Positions 34,801 through 45,033 of a stretch of DNA of 64,000 nt are shown here, piece after piece. A model generated the notes under the pieces. That model saw only the letters and a list, made by a program, of their open reading frames with translations, searched no databases and had not been told where the DNA came from. How positions within the stretch are numbered: the first letter of the stretch is position 1; every line of letters begins with the position of its first letter. The stretch lies in contig CM042696.1 in assembly GCA_023614405.1 (NCBI GenBank), forward strand, positions 332,311,211-332,375,210, in the 5' to 3' direction. This DNA is from Avena insularis. Lineage: Eukaryota > Streptophyta > Magnoliopsida > Poales > Poaceae. Both the position numbers and the translations under genes were made by a program.

Positions 34801-36303
34801 GCCGGAAGGCGATGGGGTGCTCACCTCGCTGGATTCCCGAAGAAAAACGAGGAAGGGGCGGCCGGGGTGACGCTGGCGACGGTGACAGAGACGGGTTCTG
34901 CTGGGCTGGACGAGGGGGCTGGCCGGGAGTAGCTCTTGGCAGCGTGGGCTCCTTCCTATCGAGGCGCTTCGACACAGATGATGAAGAGGACACAATCCCG
35001 TGGCTCAGCTCCTCCTGTGGCTGGCCATGGCGGCCTCACGGTATAGCGTCGGTGGCGTGGAAGAAAAGGAAGGAAGGGCGAAAACTAGGGTTCGAGGAGG
35101 CCTCGGCTTGGGGATAAGGAGGAAGGCTGGTGGGGTGCGGTGTGACGAGGGAGACGGAGGTGGACGGGGACCTGCCCGGCTGCTGCTTTCCGTTTTCTGC
35201 CAAGAGAGAGCAGGGCGAGACGGCATCAGGCATAGAGAAGAAAAGAAACAGGGGTGGCGTCGGTGTTTGTCTATGTCGAACCGATATGGTCGGTGGAGGA
35301 AGGTTGGGCGGGGGGTTGGGCTCCTTCTGTTGCTGCGGCCTGCTGCTTTGCTTGGGCTGCGAGGCCCAGCTGCTAGCTATCTGCTGCTACAAGCTGAGGC
35401 TCAGAAAAAACGCCACAGCTGTTGTTTTTAGCAAAGAACAAATGCTTCCCAGGTTAGAATCAAAGGCCAGCACTCGAAACGGAAAAAGGATCGCAAGTTT
35501 TAGGGCATAAGATTTCTACACACCAAGATTCAAAAGAGTTCAAAAGAGAGAAAGGAAGAGAGTGTTATGGACTTGCATGAATTAAACTTGGCCTAGTTTG
35601 TGAAAACCAACTAGCCTCAAAACAGAGAATTCCAACATCCCTCATATTATTTATGCCTCATAGAAACCAAGCCTCAAACAGAGCTTCATTTAATCATGAG
35701 GTTATTGAATAGTAAGGTCTATATAGTGTGTATGTTCCACTATGTGTTACATGACCCCATCAAGTCAAATATCCTCACAATTAAACAGAGACATGATTTA
35801 AAATATAAATATGGCTTCTACTACCACATAACATGTAAAGTTGACCCGGGAGATTTCCATAGGAATGTTGTGAGAACAACATGTATCAAGGTATGGGATC
35901 ACGTAGACAAAAGAGAAGAACCATACCCATTGTCAGGATCTAGAGTTAAATTCCAAAGAAGATTCAAATACTCATGTTTGATTAGCAAGGTGGAGGTGAA
36001 GAAGGAAATTAAGTGTTGGTGGTAAAGGTGGATGGTGGAGTCTGAGAAAAGAGATGCCCCCATATCCACTTGGGCATCTAACAATTTATCAAGAACCAAA
36101 TACAATATATCAAGAGGCAAATACAATTAATAAATACATATGAGATAAGAACCAAATGAAAAGGGTTTTATATGATGCTCAAATGCAAGGTGGCATGATG
36201 ACATGAGCATGATATAATTATGATGCAACAATTATATGTAGGAAGTGGCATTTTTTTATTAGACCATGTAGCATTACAGATGTTAGACAGATGGGATGCT
36301 ACA
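31851..36303 (-). repeat. element F 5' LTR (4453 bases)
   Basis: It matches 22027-26485. Its first base pair on the + strand reads TATAAC where the other copy has TGTAAC, so the terminal dinucleotide is mutated. It has about 20 extra bases near 34730-34750 (GCAGCAGCGCGTGCGGCG) relative to the 3' LTR. GC-rich block at about 34670-35400. Confidence 0.92.
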
Positions 36304-36397
36304 TATATCCACCCGTTGCTTTGTACCTAGTAGATAGATCTTGGCGTGTAGTTCACACCATAGGAAATTTTTTGTTTTCTATGTTGTGGACCCAACA
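36304..36397 (+). repeat. element E 5' LTR, last part
   Basis: The first five bases are the second TATAT copy. The remaining 89 bases complete the LTR interrupted at 22026 and end in GGACCCAACA. The primer site TGGTATCAGAGCC follows at 36399. Confidence 0.9.
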
Positions 36398-36398
36398 G

Positions 36399-36411
36399 TG
36401 GTATCAGAGCC
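36399..36411 (+). promoter_or_regulatory. element E primer-binding site
   Basis: TGGTATCAGAGCC, complementary to initiator Met tRNA, lies one base after the LTR. Confidence 0.85.
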
Positions 36412-37458
36412 TGATCTATGCGTAGGTGCTTTGCACGGGTAGTACACATATGTTTAAATGTGGGCAATGATGATCATGTTATTGCATCTTCTATGTATTT
36501 TGGATATTGGTGGCATAGTGGGATGAAGTGGCCTGGACCAACCTTACATGTCATCGTACATGAGACCGGTTCCACGACTGACATGCAACTTGTTTTGCAT
36601 AAGTGGTTGGCGGGTGTCTGTCTCTCCTATTATAGTCAATATCTGATTTACAACGTGTTGCTAATCACTTAGTTATCCTCGTTGTGGTTTATGTTCGTAG
36701 GTGAGAACGGTTCTATCTCCGAAAGCCCTAAGCCACGTAAAACTTGCAATTGATAAATTAGAGGCGTCTAGTTTAGATCGTTGCTGGGCTAGTGTATTGA
36801 TACGGTATTGTTGTAAGTAGATGTATAATAGATACTCTTACAACACACTCAGCATGTAAGTTCCATAGACCTTGGCCTTAATCACAAAGGAATGATAGAG
36901 ATCATACCACGATGCAAGTGATAGGGATCAAATGCATGGACCATGTCATCTCACTTTACACATTAGATGTTTGCATATTATACTGCTAGTTTGGCGCTTT
37001 TGGTAGCATTATAAGACGATCCCTCATTTTGATATCAAGATAAAAATGTGTTCTTCCTTAAGTATGCACCGTTCTGTGGATCGTGTTTCGAGACATCACG
37101 TGATGATCGGGTGTACTCGAATCTACACTTTCATACGAACGGGTGTAAGACAGTTTTACACACGTGAATACTAAGGTTCTTACTTGGCAAGCCTAGCATG
37201 TACAGACATGGCCTCGGAACACGGTCCGAAAGGTTAAGCATGATTCATATAGTTGATATGATGCCCATATAGATGCTCGCCTTTGAAGCTACATCAACTC
37301 ACGTGATGATCGGACTTGGTGTAGTGGATTTGGTTCATGTAATCACCAAAAGTACACGAGGGATGTTGTTTTTGAGTGGAGTTCATTAGTAATTTGGATT
37401 AGTTGAACTCAATCTATCATAAACTTAGTCTAAATAAACTTTACAAATTCTGTTGTAG
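36412..37458 (+). other. element E leader with short reading frame
   Basis: An untranslated leader of about 1 kb, closely similar to 51597-52620 in element H. A frame at 36418-36672 (MYFGYWWHSGMK, HETGSTTDMQLVLHKWLAG) ends at a TAG where the H copy reads on to 97 codons. The leader probably carries packaging and dimerisation signals. Confidence 0.7.
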
Positions 37459-38961
37459 ATGGCACCACCTGCTTTTAATTTCAATGTGTTCATGGAGAAA
37501 GAGAAACTTGCTGCGAATGGTAGCAACTTCACCAACTGGGCTATGAATTTGAGGATTCTCCTCACTTCTGCACAAGAGAAATATGTGCTAGATGCGCCGC
37601 TAGGCCCCCCAGCAGCTCCTGATGCCCCTGACGAGGAAAAGAATGTCTATGTGACTTGTCAGGAGGACCACAACTTAGTTCATTGCGGCATACTGTATGG
37701 GCTAGAGCCAGAACTTCGAAAGCGTTTCGAAAATGGCAATGCCTTTGATACCATGGGAGAATTGAAAATGATTTTTGATACCCATGCTGCCCTAGAGAGT
37801 TATAATGCTACAGAAAAGTTCTTTAGCTGCATGATGGAGGAAAATAGCTCCGTTAGTGAGCACGTACTCAAAATGTCTGGGTACGCCGATAAGCTTGTGT
37901 CCTTGGGAATAACGATTCCCATTGACTTAGGCATACATCGTGTTCTCCAATCTCTGCCACCTAGCTACAAGAGCTTCGTGATGAACTATAATATGCAGGG
38001 CATGAAGAAGTCTCTTCCGAGCTTCACAATGCTTAAGACTGCAGAAGTGGAGATTAGGAAAGAACATCAAGTGTTGATGATCAATAGGACCACCGGTTTC
38101 AAGAAAGACAAGAAAGGCAAGCACAAGGGAAAGAAGGGTGGTAAGTCTTTTGCCACGCCTAAAAAGAAACCCCGAGCTGGCCCTAAGTCTGACACCGAGT
38201 GCTACTATTGTAAGGGGACTGGCCATTGGAAGCGCAACTGCCCCAAGTATTTGGCGGACAAGAAGTCCGGCAAGGCAAACAAAGGTATATATGCTATACA
38301 TGTTATTGATGTGTACTTGACTAGTACTCGCAGTAGCACCTGGGTATTTGATACGGGATCGGTTTCTAATATATGTAACTCGGTTCACGGGCTACGGAAC
38401 AAGCGACAACTAGAAAGGGATGAGGTCAGGATGCGGGTCGGCAATGGATCAAAAGTTGATGTGATCGCTGTCAGGACGCTACCTCTCCATTTGCCATCGG
38501 GATTAGTTATAAACCTAAATAATTGTTATTTAGTGCCTATACTGAGCATGAACATTGTATCTGAATCGTATTTGATGCAAAGTGGTCATTCCTTTAAATC
38601 TGAAAACAATGGTTGTCCGATTTATAAGAATGATATCTTTTATGGTCATGAACCTATGTTGAATGGTTTATTTCTGATAGATCACGATAGTAATATTACA
38701 CAAATTCATAATGTTAATGCTAAAAAGATGAAACTTGATGATGATATGTCTACATATATGTGGCACTGCCATCTAGGTCATATTGGCGTTAAACGCATGA
38801 AGAAACTCCATTCTGATGGACTTTTGGAATCACTTAATTTGGAATCATTTGATACATGTGAGCCATGCCTTATGGGCAAGATGACTAGAACGCCGTTTTC
38901 CGGTTCAATGGAACGGGCGACAGATCTATTGGAAATCATACATCTTGATGTGTACCAATGA
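37459..38961 (+). CDS. element E gag, protease and integrase N-terminus
   Basis: 500 codons from the ATG at 37459, the first after the leader. The gag part starts with FNFNVFMEKEKLAANGSNF. A CCHC knuckle lies at residues 248-261 (CYYCKGTGHWKRNC). Protease has WVFDTGSVSNI with the active Asp at about 298. The integrase zinc region has MWHCHLGHIG (about 435-443) and CEPCLMGK. The frame ends early at a deletion near 38950, where the sequence expected between HLDV and MSV is shortened. The pol continues in another frame at 38958. This is the standard copia gag-protease-integrase order. Confidence 0.9.
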   Translation: MAPPAFNFNVFMEKEKLAANGSNFTNWAMNLRILLTSAQEKYVLDAPLGPPAAPDAPDEEKNVYVTCQEDHNLVHCGILYGLEPELRKRFENGNAFDTMGELKMIFDTHAALESYNATEKFFSCMMEENSSVSEHVLKMSGYADKLVSLGITIPIDLGIHRVLQSLPPSYKSFVMNYNMQGMKKSLPSFTMLKTAEVEIRKEHQVLMINRTTGFKKDKKGKHKGKKGGKSFATPKKKPRAGPKSDTECYYCKGTGHWKRNCPKYLADKKSGKANKGIYAIHVIDVYLTSTRSSTWVFDTGSVSNICNSVHGLRNKRQLERDEVRMRVGNGSKVDVIAVRTLPLHLPSGLVINLNNCYLVPILSMNIVSESYLMQSGHSFKSENNGCPIYKNDIFYGHEPMLNGLFLIDHDSNITQIHNVNAKKMKLDDDMSTYMWHCHLGHIGVKRMKKLHSDGLLESLNLESFDTCEPCLMGKMTRTPFSGSMERATDLLEIIHLDVYQ

Positions 38962-40937
38962 GTGTGTCGGCGCGAGGTGGATATCGTTATTTTGTTACTT
39001 TCACGGATGATTTGAGTAGATACGGGTATATCTATTTGATGAAACACAAGTCTGAAAATTTTGAAAAGTTCAAGGAATTTCAGAATGAAGTGGAAAATCA
39101 TCGTAATAGAAAGATCAAATTTCTATGGTCTGGCCGTGGAGGAGAGTATCTAACTTACGAGTTTAGCACACACATGAAAGAGTGTGGAATAGTTTCACAA
39201 CTCACGCCTGCCGGAACACCACAATGTAATGGTGTGTCGAAACACCATAATCGTACCTTATTGGATATGGTTCGATCTATGATGTCTCTGACTGACTTGC
39301 CACTGTCATTTTGGGGTTATGCACTAGAAACAGCTGCATTCACTTTAAATCGGGCACCATCTAAATCCGTTGAAACGACACCGTATGAATTATGGTTTGG
39401 AAACAAACCTAAGCTGTCATTTCTTAAAGTTTGGGGATGCGATGTTTATGTGAAGAAACTTCAACCAGATAAACTCGAACCCAAAGCGGAAAAATGTGTC
39501 CTCATAGGATACCCTAAGGAAACAATTGGGTATACCTTCTATCATAAATCCGAGGGCAAGGTTTTTGTTGCCAAGAATGGATCCTTTCTTGAGAAGGAGT
39601 TTCTCGCGAAAGGTGTGATTAGTCAGAAGGTAGAACTCGAAGAGGTTATTGAACCTTCTCTTCATGGAATGGCGAGTGGCGCAGCACCGGAAGTTGTTTC
39701 GGAGTTGACTTCACCCGATGAAGAGAGAGCTAATGATAATGATCATGAAACTCTGAAAGAGGACACTACCGAACCTCGCAGGTCAAGCAGGACACGTGCA
39801 GCTCCTGAACTGTATGGCAATCCTATTGTGAATTTCATGGTTGATGAAATGGATGACCCTGCGACGTATGAAGAAGCGCTGATGAGCCCGGATTCCAACA
39901 AATGGCTGGAAGCCATGAAATCCGAGATGGAATCTATGTACGAGAACCAAGTTTGGAACTTGGTGGACTTACCTCACGATCGAAAGGCCGTTGAGAATAA
40001 ATGGATTTTCAAAGGAAAAACTGATGCTGATGGTAATGTGACCATCTATAAGGCTCGACTTGTCGGAAAGGGGTTTTAAAAAATTCAAGGAGTTGACTAC
40101 GATGAGACATTCTCTCCCGTAACGATGTTTAAGTCGGTTAGGATTATGTTAGCAATTGCCGCATATTTCGATTATGAAATATGGCAGATGGATGTCAAAA
40201 CTGCGTTCCTCAATGGTAATATTGAAGAAGAGTTGTATATGATACAACCTAAGGGTTTTGTCAATCCTAAGGATGCTAATAAGGTATGCAAACTTTAGCG
40301 AGCCATCTATGGACTGAAGCAAGCATCCCGGAGTTGGAATCTCCGCTTTGATGAGGTGATCAAAGAGTTTGGATTTGTCCAAACTTATGGAGAGGCTTGT
40401 ATTTACAAGAAAGTGAGTGGGAGCAATGTGGCATTTCTGATATTATATGTGGATGACATATTATTGATTGGAAATGATATAGATCTTTTAAACAGTGTTA
40501 AAAGTTATCTAAACAACAAATTTTTGATGAAAGACCTTGGTGAAGCGTCATATATATTAGGCATTAAAATCTATAGAGATAGATCAAGGCGCCTAATTGG
40601 GCTATCGCAGAGTACATACCTTGATAAGATATTAAAGAAGTTTAATATGGACGAAAGTAAGAAGGGGTTCTTACCTATGTTGCAAGGCAAGACATTGAGT
40701 AAGACTCAAAGTCCGGCTACGGCGGAAGAAAGAGAGATGATGGATAAGATCCCCTATGCCTCGGCCATAGGCTCTATTATGTATGCCATGTTATGTACAA
40801 GACCGGATGTGGCACATGCTATTAGTTTGACTAGTAAGTACCAATCTGGTCCAGGTTCGGAACACTGGATAGCGGAAAAGAACATCCTCAAGTACTTGAG
40901 AAGAACTAAGGATATGTTTTCTTATATATGGAGGTAG
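38958..40937 (+). pseudogene. element E integrase core and reverse transcriptase
   Basis: One frame with two stops (TAA at 40077, TAG at 40296). The integrase core has FTDDLSRYGYIYLM, but the second catalytic Asp is lost (WSGRGGEY where SDRGGEY is expected). The Glu position is also changed (GVSKHHNRT for GVSERRNRT). RT follows with GLKQASRSWN and an intact YVDDILLIGND. The frame breaks again near 40920 (KDMFSYIW for KDMFLVYGG). With at least three independent inactivating changes the product cannot work. The RT region lost from element J corresponds to about 39615-40822 here. Confidence 0.9.
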
Positions 40938-41430
40938 AGAAGAGCTAGTCGCTAAGTGTTATCTCGATGCTAGCTTTGACACCGATCCGGATGACTCTAA
41001 GTCTCAATCCGGATACGTATTTCTCTTGAACGGAGTAGCATTTAGTTGGAGGAGTTCCAAACAACCTGTGGTGGCTGGATCAACGACGCAGGCGGAATAT
41101 GTTGCTGCTTCAGAAGCGGCACAGGAGGCGGTTGGGATGAAACAGTTCATTACGGAACTAGGTGTGGTTCCCAGTGCGTTGGACCCAAAGGTGATCTATT
41201 GTGACAACAATGGAGCCATAGCCAACGCAAAGGAACCGAGGTATCACAAGAGTTCCAAACATATTAAATGCTGGTTTCACTCCATCCGCGAGCATGTCAA
41301 GGATGGAGATATAAAGATTTGTAAAGTACACACGGACCTAAATGTAGCAGATCCGTTGACTAAAGTTCTCCCTAGGGCAAAACATGATCAACACCAGAAC
41401 TCCATGGGTGTTAGATTTATCACTATGTGA
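40938..41430 (+). pseudogene. element E RNase H
   Basis: The open part is 41026-41430 (134 codons). It holds FSWRSSKQPVVAGSTTQAEY, YCDNNGAIANAKEPRYH, and the C-terminal HTDLNVADPLTK. These are the copia RNase H blocks with Glu and Asp kept. It is separated from RT by a frameshift near 40920. The stop is 33 bases before the polypurine tract. Confidence 0.88.
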
Positions 41431-41448
41431 ACTAGATTATTGTCTCTA

Positions 41449-41463
41449 GTGCAAGTGGGAGAC
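41449..41463 (+). promoter_or_regulatory. element E polypurine tract
   Basis: GTGCAAGTGGGAGAC lies directly before the 3' LTR and is identical to the tract of element H at 60442-60456. Confidence 0.8.
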
Positions 41464-43118
41464 TGAAGGAAATATGCCCTGAGAGGCAATAATAAAGTTG
41501 TTATTAAATATTCCTTATATATGATAGATGTTTATTTTACATGCTAGAATTGTATTGATCAGGAAACATCAATACATGTGTGTTTAATAAACAAAAAGGG
41601 TTCCTAGTTATGCCTCTCTTATAGACTAGCTTGTTGATTAACAAGATGATCGAGGTTTCCTGATCATGGACATTGGATGTTTTTAATAACAAGGTCACAC
41701 CATTGGTGGAATGATGTGATGAACATTCATCCGAAGTATAGCATTACGATCAAGTCATTATGTTTATATTGCTATAACATCATACGAAGTAATCTTTATC
41801 CTTAGACCATGAGATCATGTTAATTGCTAACACCGGAAGAGTATCTTGATAACATCAAACGTCACACCATAACAAGGTGACTATAAAGATGGGTTCAGTA
41901 CTACGAAGGTGTTATGTTGAGGCTCATGGACCAAGAGTGGAATTTGTCAATCCTGATGATGGATAAATATACTCTTGGCCCTCTCGGTGATATCACATTA
42001 AGATAGCTTGCAAGCAAGTGATGTGATCCCTAGAATGTTATATCACAGGAACGAGAAAAGAGTGCATGTCGGTAACGACATCAAACTAGGTATGGAGATA
42101 CCGATGATCGAATCTCGGACATGTAATATATCAAGAGACAAAGGGATTTAGTTACAAGCGTTAAAGGTTCTCACGATCACAGAAGTCAATGTTGAATGTG
42201 TAGGAGTCACTGCGGATCTCTAGGTCCCGCTGCTGATTATTGATCGGAGAAGGGTCTTGATCATGTCTGCATTATTCGCGAACTGTAGGGTGGCACACTT
42301 AAGAGTTACCGGACACCATTTTGGAGCACATATGTTTTAGACGAAAGAATTGCAAAGCGCAGGAATTGTTTCAATAGAAATCGGAAATTGTTTCGGGTGA
42401 AATTGCAGAAAGTGGTTCTGCATGTGATATTGAAATATTGCAAGGGGCTATATGTGAATGTTTGTTAATTAAAGTAATTAACAAAATTCGGAATAAATTT
42501 AATCAAAGAGTTTTATTAAATGAGAGATCATTAAATTTGGAGAAATTTAATGCATTTAAAGTGGAGACTTTAAAAGGGATGTGAAGATGCATTTTAATGT
42601 GGAGGGGTTACCACCACATGAATGGGGGAGGTTAGGGGTCACCCCCCATGCGTCGGCCATGGAGAGAGGGGCACCCCCCCTCCTCCTATAAAAGGGCACC
42701 CATTCCCTCCTTCATCCTCACACCTCCTTGTGAAGGATCTCTCTCCCCCTCTAGAATTATTCCCCCATGGTCTCGGATTAGCGAGATACATGTTCCCGGT
42801 GGCATTTCGTCTAGAAGAAGTTGCTGCTTCGCTGGATCGCTAGAGCGAGGAGGTGGAGGTTGTCCGGTGGCTTGAACGTGTGTGTGAGTACGGATGCGCT
42901 GCTGAGTTGCGGCGCTCGGACTTCCTCACGATCTTGAGATCGGCAAGTGTACGACTACATCAACCACGAGTTCCTACTCGTTAACAAAGCTCGTTGTCTT
43001 TGAGGGTAAGTTCTCTATGGATGTATGTCCACCCGTTTGCTTTGTACCTAGTAGATAGATCTTGGTGTGGAGTTCACACTGTAGGAATTTTTTTGTTTTC
43101 TATGATGCGGACCCAACA
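41464..43118 (+). repeat. element E 3' LTR (1655 bases)
   Basis: TGAAGGAAAT...GGACCCAACA. Its pair is 20479-22026 plus 36309-36397. Differences in the first 500 bases are about 15-20 by eye. It is followed by the GTATT duplication. Confidence 0.93.
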
Positions 43119-44990
43119 GTATTGATGCAAGAAGGCAAAGTCATCGCATATATGTCTCGACAACTGAAGCAGCATGAGAAGAACTATCCTACCCATGATC
43201 TTGAATTAGCAGCTGTAGTTTTGGCACTGAAGACATGGCGTCATTATCTTATGGGTAATCACTGTGAGATTTATTCAGATCACAAGAGCTTGAAGTATAT
43301 TTTCACTCAGAAGGAGATGAATATGAGGCAAAGGAGATGGATAGAGTTAATCAAGGATTATGACCTTGACATTCACTATCACCCTGGCAAAGCCAATGTG
43401 GTAGCGGATGCACTTAGCAGATTGTCGTGTAGGCTAAACACCATGATCAAGGAGAAGCAACCAAGTTTGTATGAGGAATAGGAGCAATTTAGAACTGAGC
43501 TAGTTAGCAAAGGATTTTTAGCTAGCATGGAACTTCAACCCACTTTGATTAGCCAAATCAAGGAAGCCCAGAAGGGAAATGCAAGTATCGACGAAATCAA
43601 GCATCGTATTGGTACAGGAAAGGTACCTGGATTCACCGAAGACGAAGAAGGAGTTCTGTGGTATAAAGGATGTATCTGTGTGCCAATAGATTCAGAGCTG
43701 AAGCAAGTTATAATGCAAGAAGCTCATGATACTCTTTATTCTATCCACCTCGGAGGAACAAAGATGTATCAGGATTTGAAGGAGCAATTTTGGTGGCACA
43801 AGATGAAGAGAGAAATCGGAAGCTATATCGCCAAGTGTGATATATGTCAGAGAGCGGAACATCAGAGACCCGCAGGACTGTTGCAACCATTGCAGATTCC
43901 GGAATGGAAATGGGATTCCGTCGGAATGGACTTTATCACCGGTTTGCCTACTTCTAGTAGGGGAAATGACTCAATCTGGGTCATCATTGATAGACTGTCC
44001 AAGGTAGCTCACTTTATACCTGTCAAGACAACCTATGAGAGTTCGAAGCTAGTAGAGTTGTATATTGCCAGAATTGTTAGTCTGCATGGAACCCCCAAGA
44101 CCATAGTGTCGGATCGAGGAACCCAATTTACCTCGAGATTTTGGCAGAAAGTCCAAGAAGGATTAGGAACCAAGTTGAATTTCAGCACAGGTTATCATCC
44201 GCAAACAGATGGACAGACTGAAAGAGTCAACCAAATCTTAGAAGATATTTTGAGAGCTTGTGTGTTAGAGTATGGATCAAAATGGGAAGATTGCCTGCCT
44301 TTCGCAGAATTCTCATATAACAACAGTTATCAAGCCAGTTTGCAAATGGCCCCATTTGAGTTCTTATATGGAAGAAAGTGTTGTACCCCGTTGAATTGGT
44401 CACAAGTAGGAGAGAGTCAGATTTTTGGACCCGACATCCTACGAGAAGCCGAAGAGAAGGATCACAAAGTCCGTGAACACCTCAAGACCGCCCAATCCAG
44501 ATAGAAGAGTTATGCTGACAAGAGAAGGAGAGACCTGACTTTCAATATCAGAGATTTTGTGTATCTCAAAGTTTCGCCATTGAAGGTAACGCAATGTTTT
44601 AGTCTGAAAGGAAAGTTAGCCCCCAGATATATCGGACCCTTCAAGATTCTGAATCATCGAGGAGAAGTATCGTATCAACTGGAACTGCCAGAAGAGATGT
44701 CTGCCATCCATAATGTGTTCCATATCTCGTTACTTCGCAAATGCCTAGAAGTGCCGGAGAAGACCGAAGTTTTCAAGAACATCGATCACCGAGCTGTTGA
44801 TATCAACAAGGATCTGACGTATCGTGAAGTGCCCATCCGTATCTTGGAAGAAGCCTACAAAACCACTAGGACCCGGAGTATCAAATTTCTCAAGATTCAA
44901 TGGAGCAACCATATCGAAGAAGAAGCCACTTGAGAGCGAGAAGATTACATTAGGACTGAGTTCCCAGATCTCTTTAGTTCCTAGTTTTCT
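43119..44990 (+). pseudogene. element D RNase H, integrase and chromodomain (3' part of pol)
   Basis: The frame resumes exactly after one GTATT copy. RNase H ends in [10 protein letters not shown]. Integrase shows HLGGTKMYQDLKEQFWWHK with CDICQRAE (zinc region), GMDFITGLPTSSRGND, SDRGTQFTSRFWQ and YHPQTDGQTERVNQ, with DDE residues apparently kept. A chromodomain ends it ([17 protein letters not shown]). All of it lies in one frame. Stops are TAG 43479, TAG 44502 and TGA 44931, with no frameshift in this half. Confidence 0.9.
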
Positions 44991-45017
44991 TTCTTAAATC
45001 TCGGGACGAGATTTTGT

Positions 45018-45033
45018 TTAAGGGGGGAAGGTT
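45018..45033 (+). promoter_or_regulatory. element D polypurine tract
   Basis: AAGGGGGGAAGGTTT directly precedes the 3' LTR. Confidence 0.8.

Larger units (their letters stand above)
22027..36303 (-). mobile_element. element F: chromodomain gypsy on the minus strand
   Basis: A complete LTR retrotransposon of about 14.3 kb with TATAT duplications, inserted in the 5' LTR of copia E. It has long LTRs (about 4.45 kb each), an initiator-Met-type primer site at 31838-31848, gag, protease, RT, RNase H, integrase and a chromodomain. It is the innermost and therefore youngest insertion of the nest. It has one in-frame stop and three frameshifts in gag-pol, plus an altered RT motif A. Confidence 0.92.
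20479..43118 (+). mobile_element. element E: Ty1/copia retrotransposon, interrupted by F
   Basis: It is inserted in the RNase H region of D with GTATT duplications. The order is LTR (split by F), primer site, about 1 kb leader, gag, protease, integrase, RT, RNase H, polypurine tract, LTR, the classic copia order. Without F it is about 8.4 kb. The LTR opening TGAAGGAAATATGCCCTGAG resembles BARE/Angela/WIS LTRs from memory, and the exact family is not certain. Coding regions carry two frameshifts and two stops. Confidence 0.92.

Noticed and set aside
36304..36397. Isolated LTR end as a separate solo LTR
   Set aside because: It completes the E 5' LTR interrupted at 22026, as shown by the TATAT duplication and continuity with the 3' LTR.
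36399..36411. TGGTATCAGAGCC strings as tRNA gene ends
   Set aside because: They sit directly after LTR ends and no cloverleaf surrounds them. They are primer-binding sites.
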